Below are positions 16,376 through 23,846 of a stretch of 39,019 bases of DNA, piece after piece. The DNA lies in the NCBI GenBank assembly GCA_947589085.1, contig CANPZD010000009.1:1-39019 (forward strand), in the 5' to 3' direction. A program made the position numbers and the translations under genes. This DNA is from an uncultured Clostridia bacterium (lineage in GTDB: Bacteria; Bacillota; Clostridia; Christensenellales; Borkfalkiaceae). The stretch's first letter is position 1. Every line of letters starts with the position of its first letter. The notes below the pieces were generated by a model. It was not told the origin of the DNA. It ran no database searches and saw only the letters and a list, made by a program, of their open reading frames with translations.

Positions 16376-16804
16376 GGCATTGCTCCTTTTTTCCGACAAA
16401 TAATATTCGAGAATATAAGCTGCGGCGAGGGAATCGACGCGCTTTTTTTTCTTGTCCTGTTTGCTGCTGACGCCGATTCTGCCGAGATCGCTCCGTGCGG
16501 CGCGGGTCGTATAGCGTTCGTCCTGCCATTCGACGGGGACGCCTGCTTCCTTTTCGAGGGCGGCGCCGAACTTCCGCGTTTTTTCCGACTGCACGCTCTC
16601 CGAACCGTCCTCCGCGAGCGGAAGGCCGCAGACGATGCGCGTTGCGCCCCGCTGTTTTGCAATGGCGGCGACGGCGGCGACGTCCTCGCGGAAATTCCCG
16701 GTGCGGAAATAGGTATCCGAGGGCATGGCGTACGTACCGAACGGATCGGAAAACGCAACGCCGACGCGTTTATCGCCGATGTCGAACGCAACAACAAGCT
16801 CCAT
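16046..16804 (-). CDS. ruvX: RuvX (YqgF) fused to a DUF1292 domain
   Basis: Residues 1-143 are a complete RuvX/YqgF RNase-H-fold protein: FDIGDKRVGVAFSDP near the N-terminus, VCGLPLAEDGSE, WQDERYTT and the KKRVDSLAAAYILEYYL end. The family works in pre-16S rRNA 5' maturation and Holliday-junction-like processing. Residues 144-252 are a DUF1292 domain (IVEIVDEEGNTYRYEHLMTF...) with a very acidic tail. In other Bacillota these are two neighbouring genes; here no stop codon separates them. An internal ATG at 16375 keeps its own AAGGAG seven bases upstream, so a separate DUF1292 protein may also be made. The start at 16804 lies six bases after a TATAAT, suggesting a leaderless mRNA; an in-frame extension to 16921 lies upstream of the promoter and crosses a repeat. 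Confidence 0.9.
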   Translation of the reverse strand: MELVVAFDIGDKRVGVAFSDPFGTYAMPSDTYFRTGNFREDVAAVAAIAKQRGATRIVCGLPLAEDGSESVQSEKTRKFGAALEKEAGVPVEWQDERYTTRAARSDLGRIGVSSKQDKKKKRVDSLAAAYILEYYLSEKRSNAMKEERNDYDDDNIVEIVDEEGNTYRYEHLMTFEYQGEWYCAFTPASEPAEAADDGEDDDEAEDVVIFRIAGSEDDETLEPVEDEALLDEVFKEFMTRYDEEAEDSEDPE

Positions 16805-16810
16805 AGGGGC

Positions 16811-16839
16811 ATTATAGCACGTTTGCGGAAAAAAAACAA
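16811..16839 (-). promoter_or_regulatory. Promoter of ruvX-queH (leaderless start)
   Basis: TATAAT (16811-16816) with an extended -10 TGC, a 17-nt spacer and a weak -35 TTGTTT (16834-16839). Six bases (GCCCCT) separate the -10 box from the ATG at 16804. Confidence 0.75.
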
Positions 16840-16891
16840 CGGTTTGGAGAAAAAACCCGTATTCTCTCGCCGCGCCCTTTGAGGGAAAAGC

Positions 16892-17370
16892 GAGATTCCT
16901 CACATTCGTTCGGAATGACAATAAAAACGTGGGTGCGCTCCCCCCACTGTCATACCGAGCGTTAGCGAGTGTATCCCCCGGTCATACCGCCCCGCGCGAG
17001 GCTTCTATTGTGTAACCAAGCGCGGCACGAGCCGAAGGCGAAGTAGCGTTAGCGAGTGTATCTCGCCCTTCTTCAACGACCGGGGGGATTTGCTCGCCGT
17101 CGCATACGCTCCGGCTCGAAATGACGTGGAAATAGAAAAAACGAGATTCCTCACATTCGTTCGGAATGACGGGAAAAACGTGCGGGCGGGACGAAATGAC
17201 GTGGAAAAAGAACGCGGGGGCGGCGCACTTTCTCGGCGCCCCCTTGAGGGGGAGCTGGCGAGGCGAAGCCGAGACTGAGGGGGTGCGTTCCGTTTTGCGT
17301 ATGCCACCCCTTTCGGCATGCCGCAAAGCGGCATGCCACTTTCCCCTCGAGGGGACAGCAAGAGCATTCT
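16892..17370. repeat. Mosaic of interspersed repeats
   Basis: There is no gene in this stretch. It contains inverted copies of the 255-282 REP unit (16892-16919 and 17143-17170). It also holds an inverted copy of the 679-715 unit (17047-17083), a shorter relative near 16950, and a separate family, CCTTGAGGGGGAGCTGGCGA, with a downstream GACTGAGGGGG (about 17240-17284). TCCCCTCGAGGGGA lies near 17341-17355. Several units contain short inverted repeats. The mosaic matches the intergenic material at the left end of the window. Confidence 0.75.
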
Positions 17371-17374
17371 CTGC

Positions 17375-17409
17375 AAAAAAAATTTCTCCCTGCGGAGACG
17401 CAGGGAGAA
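17375..17409 (-). terminator. Terminator of the BspA-type lipoprotein gene
   Basis: An 11-bp stem TTCTCCCTGCG/CGCAGGGAGAA (17384-17409) with a GAGA loop is followed on the minus strand by ATTTTTTTT. It lies about 115 bp past the stop codon. Confidence 0.9.
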
Positions 17410-17523
17410 GGTTGGGGGAAGTCGGACGAATTCGTTTCAGTCCGCGCCGTGGAAATTCGTGGATATATCCAACGATCGCAAACGAGACTGAATTCCTTCA
17501 AATCCGTTGGGGGAATGGCTTGA

Positions 17524-20500
17524 TCAGGTTGCGGGTACCACTCTTCTGAAGTAGTTGGCCGTATTCTCCGAATTCGAAACAAGCAATTCGGCAGCCTTCG
17601 CAGCATCTTTGAGATCGACCGAAACCGCGGTGCCCGTTGTAGCGGTTGCACTCGTCGCGACGACCCAATTTGCCGTCTGCGCGAACGTAACGCTCGTAAG
17701 ACCCGTGCAGCCCTTGAACGCCGTCACGCTGATCGTATCCACGGAAGCCGGGATCTGGATCGCGGTAAGCGACGTGCAGTTCTCGAACGCCGTGCCTTCG
17801 ATCTTCGTGAGTGCGGCGCCGAGCTTCAGCGTTGCGAGGTTCGTGCAGCCGGAGAACGCGCCGGAGCCGATCGAAGTGACCTTATCCGGGATCGTGACCT
17901 CCGTAATTGCCGCGCAGTTCTTGAACGCGCTGGCGTTGATCGCGGTGAGATTTGCGGGAAGCGTGACGTTGCCCAGCGTCTTGCAGCCGCAGAATGCAGA
18001 GCTTCCGATCGTCATGACGGTCGAAGGGATCGTAACGCTTGTAAGTTCCGCAAATCCGTAGCACCAGTAATTTCCGATGGCCGTGGTGCCCGCTGCGAAC
18101 GTGACGTTCTTGACATGCGTGGATCCGGTGAACACACTCGTGCTGCTGATCGTAACCTTCGGCGAGTAGATGATCGTTTCGAGCGCAGTGCAGTTTCTGA
18201 ACGCCATCGTACTGACGCTGCCCGCCATATTCTTGAAATCGATCTTGGTGAGGCCGGAGCAGCCGCTGAACGCCGACGTGCCGATCGACGTCATCGTATC
18301 GGGGAAGGCGATCTCTTGCAGCGAAGTGCAGTTGCTGAACGCAGAGCTTCCGACCGACGTCGTTTTGCCCAAATCCACCGTGGCGAGGTTCGTGCAGCCC
18401 GAGAATAAGGAGGAGCCGATCGACGGCACAAGATCGGGGATCTTGACCGCGGTAAGCTGCGTGCATTTCTGGAACGCGGAGCTGCCGAGCGAGGTGAGCG
18501 CCGCGGGAAGCGTGATCGCTGTAAGGCCGGCGCCGCTGAATGCGGAGCCGCCGATCGAGGTGAGCGTTGCGGGAAGCGTGACCGTTGTAAGGCCGGTGCA
18601 TCCGCTGAACGCGGAACTTCCGATCGACGTAAGTTTATCCATGTTGTTGACCGTTGTAAGGGCGGTGCAGCCGGAGAAGGTCGAAGCGGGAATTTCGGTG
18701 ATGCCTGCGGGCAGCGTGACCGTTTCGAGACCGGTGCAGCCGTAGAACAGGTTGGTGCCGAGGACCTTCGCCTTCAACGTGAAGGAGGTCAGCTTGACGC
18801 ACTCCGCAAAGGCATAGTTGCCGAGAATTCTCATTTCGCCCGAAGGAAGGGTGAGATTGTCGAGCGCGGAAAGTCCGCGGAACGCGTTCGCACCGATGCG
18901 CGTGACCGTATCCGGGATCACGACCTTCGTGACGTTGACGAAATTCTTCTTGTTCTTGTCGTAGAACGCGTCGGCCGCGACCTCCACGACGTCCCACTTG
19001 CCGACTTTGGCAGGGATCACGATCTCGGTGAGCTGCGAAAGATCTTCGGGAAGTTTGCTGAATCCCGTGACGATCGCGCCCGTGTATGCGTCGTTGACGA
19101 GGAACTTCAGGTTCGGCGTGCCGTTGTCTTCGCCCTGCTGAACGCGCTCGTACTTGCAGACCGAGCAGACGTCATCGACAAAGCTGTGCGCGTAATGCTC
19201 GGAAGCGACCGAGGTGTGGCAGGTAGCCATGTACCAGTGTCCGCTCTCGTCGCTGTATCTTTCGGTACCCCAGGTATGCGTGTGCTGATAGTTGCACTTG
19301 CTGCACTTGTAGGTGCTGGTGCTCAGCGAGTGCGCCGCGTAATCCTTCTTGAGGTCGCAGCCGCAGGTCGCCTTGTGCCAATGGCCGTTGGCGTCGGAAG
19401 TCCACGTATCCGCAAAGGTATGCGTGTGCAGATATTCGCAGACGGTGCAGTATCCGTCGAGATCGTACGTATGCGCCCCGGCGGGAGCTTCGAGCGCGCC
19501 GCACACCGTGCAGCGCAGCCAGTGCTGCTTTTCGGTCGCGCGCACCTTGTAGACGTGCTCGTGCACATCCAACTTGGTGAGCGTCGGCTCTCCCAGCTTG
19601 AAGAACTCCTCATAGGCGGCTTTCGAGTCGGAGAGCAGATCTGCGGTGAGCACGATCTTTTCGGTGCCGGAGGTGTAGACCCAGCCGTTGGGATCCGCAA
19701 ATTCGAGCGCGGTCATCGTGCCCTTGTATTTCCCGAAGAGCGCGCTGCCGATGGACTTCACGCTCGCGGGAATGCGCAGCGTGACGAGCGCCGGATATTG
19801 CGGGGTCTTTTCGACGCCGACCAGAAGTCCTGAGAACACGGATCCGCCGATCTTTTCAAGCCCTTCGGGCAGCTCAACGGAGGTGAGCAGCAGGTCTCCG
19901 AGGAAGGCTCCGGCGTTCAACGTCTTGAGATTGCTGCCCGCTTCGAACTCCACGCTCTGCAAGCTCGTGCAGTAGCGGAATGCGTAGGAATCGATCGTGA
20001 CGACGGACGCCGGGATCGAAAGCTCGACGAGCCGCGTCGATTCGAACGCGCTCTCTCCGATCGTTGTAAGGCTCTTGGAAAACTGGACCTTATAGAGATT
20101 TGTTGCCGAGTAGAACGCGCCTTTTGCGAGCGCGGTGAGCGTATCGGGAAGCGTGATCGTGGAAAGGTTGCTGAACGAGAACGCATAGTCTGCGATCGAG
20201 ACGACGCCGTTGCCGAGGTCGACCTCTTTCAGCCCCGTCATGTTGCGGAAGCTCATCGAGCCGATCTTCTTGACGCTGTCCGGCAGCGTAACTTGCGTGA
20301 TATTCGCAAATTTCTTTTTGTTATTATCGTTGAACGCATTGTTGCCGATCTCCACAACGGGCTTGCCGTTGAACCCGTAAGGGATCACAAGATGCGTGAG
20401 ACCCGCGGGAAGCGTATCGCCGTCGTATCCCGTGACGGAGTAGCTCGTCTTATCCGCAGAGATCTTATAGGAAAGATCTTCCGTATACAGCCAGTGACGG

Positions 20501-21786
20501 CCGCAGACGGAACAGACGTTGTCTACCGTCCAGGTGTGCGTTGCGCACTCGGGCTTATCCGCCTTTTCATAGCCGCACACGTCGCAATAGGCGTCGCCGC
20601 CGAATTCGTGCTGCGCCGTGAGATCTTTGTTCTCCACGCCGTCGTCCGGGCAGACGCCCCAGTGGTTCGTGTCGTCGTGCGCGTATGCCGAATAATTGTG
20701 CTCGTGCTTCCACACCTCTACCTTCGGAACGGCGTCGCCGATCTTCCACGTGATGGAGAACATGCCCTCGGACTGCACTTTGAGATCGTTCCCCGTGCCC
20801 GTCGGATAGTAGTTATCCGTCTTGAGGTTGTAGACCTTGAACGCGTCGGAAGGGGTAAGTTTGATCTCGCCGCGGAACGTTGCGCCGTCCGCCTGAAGCT
20901 CCATCTTCCGCATCTTATTGGGGCTTTCTTCCCAGTTGCTGCCCAAAGCCGCGATCTGGCCGATGATGTACATCTCATACTGCGTGGAAATATCCAAAGG
21001 ATCGAGATGCTCGACAAGGCGGTATTCGACCATGTTCGCCGTCGCGCCGCCATCCGGCTTCGTACGGATATAGAATTCGTACACGCCGTCGTGCCCCGCA
21101 AGCGGCGTAATGTTGCCGCTGCCCGCATCCTTGAAATCCTTGCTGCCGAGCGCAAGATTGCCGAATCCGAAATACCCGAGACCGTCGTCCCAGTCGAGAT
21201 CCTGCACAAGCTTGAATTCGTCGCCCGAATACAGCTTCAATTGGATCGAATACACCGTGTTGCCGTTGGAATCCAACTTCGTGAGCTCTTCGATCGGTTT
21301 CAGCTTGGAAAGCACGTCCCAGCCGACGCCGTTCAGATCGCCCGCGCCGCTGCCCGCAACGTACCACTTGCGCGTATCGAACGTGCCCTCGGGCGCCGTG
21401 CCCTCTTTTTCGCACACGATACATTTGCCGTCATTGCCGTAAATATGGCCGAAACGTTCTATGTAATCGTTGTCGACAGGGCACTCGTACCAGTGGTTCG
21501 TCGCGTCTGCCTGAAGCTGCGTGTACGCATGTACGTGCTCTACCGCCTCTTCATAGTCGCACACGGTACACTTGCCGTCTACCATCGTGTGCTCTTCGCG
21601 CGTACTTTCGTCCGCCGCTTCGTCCACAGGGCACTCCCTCCAGTGGTGCGTGCTGTTGTATGCCCATGCCGTATACTCGTGTACGTGCTTCTTCGGTTCG
21701 TTCTTGCAGGCAGCAAACACGCCGAATCCGAGACACAAACACAGAGCCGCTACGAGAACGAGCAAAAGTCTGGTTCTTTTTTTCAT
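17524..21786 (-). CDS. BspA-type leucine-rich-repeat surface lipoprotein with Cys/His repeat modules
   Basis: A 1420-residue lipoprotein: signal peptide with lipobox FAAC, lipidated at C27. Cys/His-rich repeats (H-x-W-x-x-C-P ... G-x-C-x-V-C-x-Y-E) occur at about 34-126, 361-432 and 741-880. Their CxxC and HxH spacing resembles zinc ribbons. Residues about 131-355 hold two beta-sandwich modules that recall SusE/SusF-type carbohydrate-binding domains. Two blocks of BspA-like (LRR_5) repeats at about 460-700 and 905-1400 carry the consensus L-x-x-I-x-x-x-A-F-x-x-C-x-x-L-x-x-V-x-L-P. BspA proteins mediate adhesion to host or microbial surfaces; a role in surface binding is inferred. The ATG has GGAGG upstream. 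A paralogue begins at 26, and both carry the palindromic promoter module upstream. No clear promoter reading into this gene is visible between it and the module. Confidence 0.93.
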   Translation of the reverse strand: MKKRTRLLLVLVAALCLCLGFGVFAACKNEPKKHVHEYTAWAYNSTHHWRECPVDEAADESTREEHTMVDGKCTVCDYEEAVEHVHAYTQLQADATNHWYECPVDNDYIERFGHIYGNDGKCIVCEKEGTAPEGTFDTRKWYVAGSGAGDLNGVGWDVLSKLKPIEELTKLDSNGNTVYSIQLKLYSGDEFKLVQDLDWDDGLGYFGFGNLALGSKDFKDAGSGNITPLAGHDGVYEFYIRTKPDGGATANMVEYRLVEHLDPLDISTQYEMYIIGQIAALGSNWEESPNKMRKMELQADGATFRGEIKLTPSDAFKVYNLKTDNYYPTGTGNDLKVQSEGMFSITWKIGDAVPKVEVWKHEHNYSAYAHDDTNHWGVCPDDGVENKDLTAQHEFGGDAYCDVCGYEKADKPECATHTWTVDNVCSVCGRHWLYTEDLSYKISADKTSYSVTGYDGDTLPAGLTHLVIPYGFNGKPVVEIGNNAFNDNNKKKFANITQVTLPDSVKKIGSMSFRNMTGLKEVDLGNGVVSIADYAFSFSNLSTITLPDTLTALAKGAFYSATNLYKVQFSKSLTTIGESAFESTRLVELSIPASVVTIDSYAFRYCTSLQSVEFEAGSNLKTLNAGAFLGDLLLTSVELPEGLEKIGGSVFSGLLVGVEKTPQYPALVTLRIPASVKSIGSALFGKYKGTMTALEFADPNGWVYTSGTEKIVLTADLLSDSKAAYEEFFKLGEPTLTKLDVHEHVYKVRATEKQHWLRCTVCGALEAPAGAHTYDLDGYCTVCEYLHTHTFADTWTSDANGHWHKATCGCDLKKDYAAHSLSTSTYKCSKCNYQHTHTWGTERYSDESGHWYMATCHTSVASEHYAHSFVDDVCSVCKYERVQQGEDNGTPNLKFLVNDAYTGAIVTGFSKLPEDLSQLTEIVIPAKVGKWDVVEVAADAFYDKNKKNFVNVTKVVIPDTVTRIGANAFRGLSALDNLTLPSGEMRILGNYAFAECVKLTSFTLKAKVLGTNLFYGCTGLETVTLPAGITEIPASTFSGCTALTTVNNMDKLTSIGSSAFSGCTGLTTVTLPATLTSIGGSAFSGAGLTAITLPAALTSLGSSAFQKCTQLTAVKIPDLVPSIGSSLFSGCTNLATVDLGKTTSVGSSAFSNCTSLQEIAFPDTMTSIGTSAFSGCSGLTKIDFKNMAGSVSTMAFRNCTALETIIYSPKVTISSTSVFTGSTHVKNVTFAAGTTAIGNYWCYGFAELTSVTIPSTVMTIGSSAFCGCKTLGNVTLPANLTAINASAFKNCAAITEVTIPDKVTSIGSGAFSGCTNLATLKLGAALTKIEGTAFENCTSLTAIQIPASVDTISVTAFKGCTGLTSVTFAQTANWVVATSATATTGTAVSVDLKDAAKAAELLVSNSENTANYFRRVVPAT

Positions 21787-21851
21787 ATACTTCCTCCTTT
21801 ATTTATTCCTTACGGAACATTTCGATCTCCCAACGCCGTCGCACACCCCCC

Positions 21852-21881
21852 TTCTCTCAAAAGGTATACTTTTTGAGAGAA
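21852..21881. repeat. Left palindrome of module copy 2
   Basis: A 30-bp palindrome, perfect except one G-T pair, centred on GTATAC with arms TTCTCTCAAAA. It lies 66 bp upstream of the lipoprotein start codon and matches the palindrome at 417-440. Confidence 0.85.
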
Positions 21882-21886
21882 ACCTC

Positions 21887-21915
21887 TTGACAGCAAAAAA
21901 AGGGTGTGATATACT
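21887..21915 (+). promoter_or_regulatory. Sigma-A promoter inside module copy 2
   Basis: TTGACA (21887-21892), a 17-nt spacer and TATACT (21910-21915). Like copy 1, it faces away from the lipoprotein gene. Confidence 0.8.
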
Positions 21916-21921
21916 CAAAAA

Positions 21922-21996
21922 CGTGCCGGGAGCACATTTTTGACCCCTGAAACCAACTCTCTCAAAAAGTATACTTTTTGGGAGTGTTTTTTCTTT
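21922..21996 (+). ncRNA. Putative ~75-nt small RNA, module copy 2
   Basis: The predicted RNA starts with the hairpin GTGC-CGGGA-GCAC (21923-21935). A middle part that differs from copy 1 follows, and it ends with the stem at 21959-21984 (core CAAAAAGTATACTTTTTG) and a TGTTTTTTCTTT tail. Spacing between all elements is the same as in copy 1. Confidence 0.5.
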
Positions 21997-22017
21997 CACG
22001 ACTTTTCAAAAAATCCG

Positions 22018-22046
22018 ATCGCCCCGAATTTTTCGGGGCGATTTTT
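22018..22046. terminator. Hairpin with T-runs on both strands
   Basis: An ATCGCCCCGAA/TTCGGGGCGAT stem (22018-22042) with TTTTT on the plus side and a T-rich run after CGGA on the minus side. It can back up termination of the converging small RNA and of trxA. Confidence 0.75.
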
Positions 22047-22057
22047 CAATAAATTAT

Positions 22058-22088
22058 AAAAACAGCGGCATTTTTTACCGCTGTTTTT
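22058..22088. terminator. Bidirectional terminator after trxA
   Basis: An AAAAACAGCGG/CCGCTGTTTTT stem around a 9-nt loop, T-run on both strands. It is the first terminator after the long comM-to-trxA run. The rest of 22089-22245 is AT-rich with no visible feature. Confidence 0.8.
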
Positions 22089-22245
22089 GCATTTTTTAGA
22101 ATTTACTCAATTTTTTCATCGATGAAAAATTTTCCGTTTTTGCCAAAAATTTTTCAAAAAAATTTTTTTCGGACGGCTTTTTCCGCAAAAAATCGCAGAT
22201 CGCGCCGAATACGCCGGAATCCGCCCGAAAAACGCCGCAGATCTC

Positions 22246-22560
22246 TCAGAGATTCTCTTCGAGAAAGGCGCGCATCTGCTCCTTGGGAACAAACCCGAGA
22301 CTGTGATTTTTTACCTGCCCCTCCGTGAATACGAACACGTCCGGGATCGAAAATACGCCCAGCGACGCCGCAAGATCCCCGTCGTCGTCTACGTTCACCT
22401 TTACGAAGTCCGCGCGGCCCGCGTATTCCTCCGAAAGTTCCTCCATCACCGGCCCGAGCATCCGGCAGGGGCCGCACCACGCCGCCCAGAAATCGCATAC
22501 CACCGTCTTGCCCTGCCCCACAAGCTCATCGAGTTCCTTGCCCGAAACTTCCCTTACCAT
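22246..22560 (-). CDS. trxA: Thioredoxin
   Basis: A 104-residue cytoplasmic thioredoxin, a dithiol reductant for ribonucleotide reductase and other proteins. The active site is WCGPC with C29 and C32, preceded by the usual VCDFWAAW strand. The cis-proline strand FSIPDVFVF and the GFVPKEQMRAFL end are present. I chose the ATG at 22560, which has GAGGGG upstream. It overlaps the hisS stop by seven bases (ATGGTAA), so translation is probably coupled to hisS. The pairing with hisS is unusual. It is the last gene of the long operon. Confidence 0.94.
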   Translation of the reverse strand: MVREVSGKELDELVGQGKTVVCDFWAAWCGPCRMLGPVMEELSEEYAGRADFVKVNVDDDGDLAASLGVFSIPDVFVFTEGQVKNHSLGFVPKEQMRAFLEENL

Positions 22561-23819
22561 GTTTTCACCCCTCGCTTCACATATTGCGCAAGCGCGCCGA
22601 ATTCTACGCATTGAGACGTCGAATCGCGCATGTTCTTTACCTGCGCCGCGCCGCTTGCAAGTTCGCTTTCGCCGATCGTCGCCACATACTTCGCACCGAT
22701 CTTATCCGCATACTTGAATTGCGCCTTCACCGAACGCTCCAAAAGATCCGTCTCGCACGAAAGACCCTGCCGCCGAAGCTCCTCCGCCAGCAAATACGCC
22801 TGCATGCGCGACGGCCCGTCCAGTCCCGCAAGATAGCAATCTACCCCCTCCCTTGCGGGCATGGGCGCCCCCTCCGCTTCCATTACCATGATGAGACGCT
22901 CGATCCCGGCCGCAAATCCCACGGCCGGCGTGGGGGATACGTCCATCTGCTCGAGCAGCGTGTCGTACCTCCCGCCCGCAAGCACCGTGCCCTGCGCGCC
23001 CGCCGCCTGCGTCGTGAATTCGAATACCGTGCGGCTGTAATAATCCAACCCGCGCACCACGGACGCGTCGACCGTGTAGGCGATCTTCGCCCGATCTAGA
23101 AGCGCTTTCACTTCTTCGAAGTGCGCACGGCAATCGCCGCAGAGAAAGTCGAGAATGCGCGGCGCCGCAGCCGTGAATTTTTTGCATTCCTCCCGCTTGC
23201 AGTCGAGAATGCGCATCGGGTTTTTTGCGAACCGCGTGCGGCAATCTTCGCACATTTCGTCGATATGGGGTTCGAAATACGCTCGCAAAGCCTCGTTGTA
23301 TTTCTTTCTGCATTGCTTGCAGCCGATCGAATTCAGTTTCAGCTCGATATGGGAAAGTCCCAGCTTTTTCAGAAACAGATCCGCAAGGGAGATCGTCTCC
23401 GCGTCCGCGGCAGGCCCCGCCGCGCCGTACAGCTCGGCGCCGAACTGGTGAAATTCCCGCAGCCGCCCGGCCTGCGGACGCTCATACCGGAAATTCGAAT
23501 ACAGATAGTACGCCTTAAAGGGCAGCACGCCGCCCTGCAACCCGTTCTCCGCAAACGCCCGCGCAACGCCCGCCGTCCCCTCGGGACGCAGCGTCACCGA
23601 ACGGCCGCCCTTGTCGAGAAACGTGTACATTTCCTTCGTGACGACGTCGGTCGTCTCGCCCACGCCCCGCGCAAACAGTTCCGTATGCTCGAATACCGGC
23701 GTGCGGATCTCACGGAAATTGTACGCGCGCGCCGTCTCCTTCGCAACGCCCTCGATATATTGCCAGATGTGCGACTGCGTAGGCAAAATATCCTTACAGC
23801 CCTTTGGTATTTGAATCAT
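22554..23819 (-). CDS. hisS: Histidyl-tRNA synthetase
   Basis: A class II aminoacyl-tRNA synthetase charging tRNA-His, 421 residues, the normal length. Visible landmarks are the N-terminal IPKGCKDILP, motif 1 region FREIRTPVFEHTELF, TLRPEGTAGVARA, motif 2 FRYERPQAGR, the histidine-specific VVRGLDYYSRTVFEF segment, GGRYDTLL and motif 3 AVGFAAGIERL. The anticodon-binding domain lies at about 325-421. AAAGGAG precedes the ATG. It sits 27 bp after hslU. No T-box leader is present here, so control must come from the operon promoter. Confidence 0.97.
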   Translation of the reverse strand: MIQIPKGCKDILPTQSHIWQYIEGVAKETARAYNFREIRTPVFEHTELFARGVGETTDVVTKEMYTFLDKGGRSVTLRPEGTAGVARAFAENGLQGGVLPFKAYYLYSNFRYERPQAGRLREFHQFGAELYGAAGPAADAETISLADLFLKKLGLSHIELKLNSIGCKQCRKKYNEALRAYFEPHIDEMCEDCRTRFAKNPMRILDCKREECKKFTAAAPRILDFLCGDCRAHFEEVKALLDRAKIAYTVDASVVRGLDYYSRTVFEFTTQAAGAQGTVLAGGRYDTLLEQMDVSPTPAVGFAAGIERLIMVMEAEGAPMPAREGVDCYLAGLDGPSRMQAYLLAEELRRQGLSCETDLLERSVKAQFKYADKIGAKYVATIGESELASGAAQVKNMRDSTSQCVEFGALAQYVKRGVKTW

Positions 23820-23846
23820 GTCCGCTCCTTTTTCCGTCGCACGCCG

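Noticed and set aside
17690-19100. Regularly spaced repeats that could suggest a CRISPR array or tandem DNA repeat
   Set aside because: The periodicity comes from leucine-rich-repeat codons (about 23 residues, 69 bp) inside a coding gene; there are no identical short repeats with unique spacers.
20293-21876. 527-codon plus-strand frame antisense to the BspA-type lipoprotein
   Set aside because: It is the complementary frame of a GC-rich, repetitive gene; it lacks a ribosome-binding site and any known motif.
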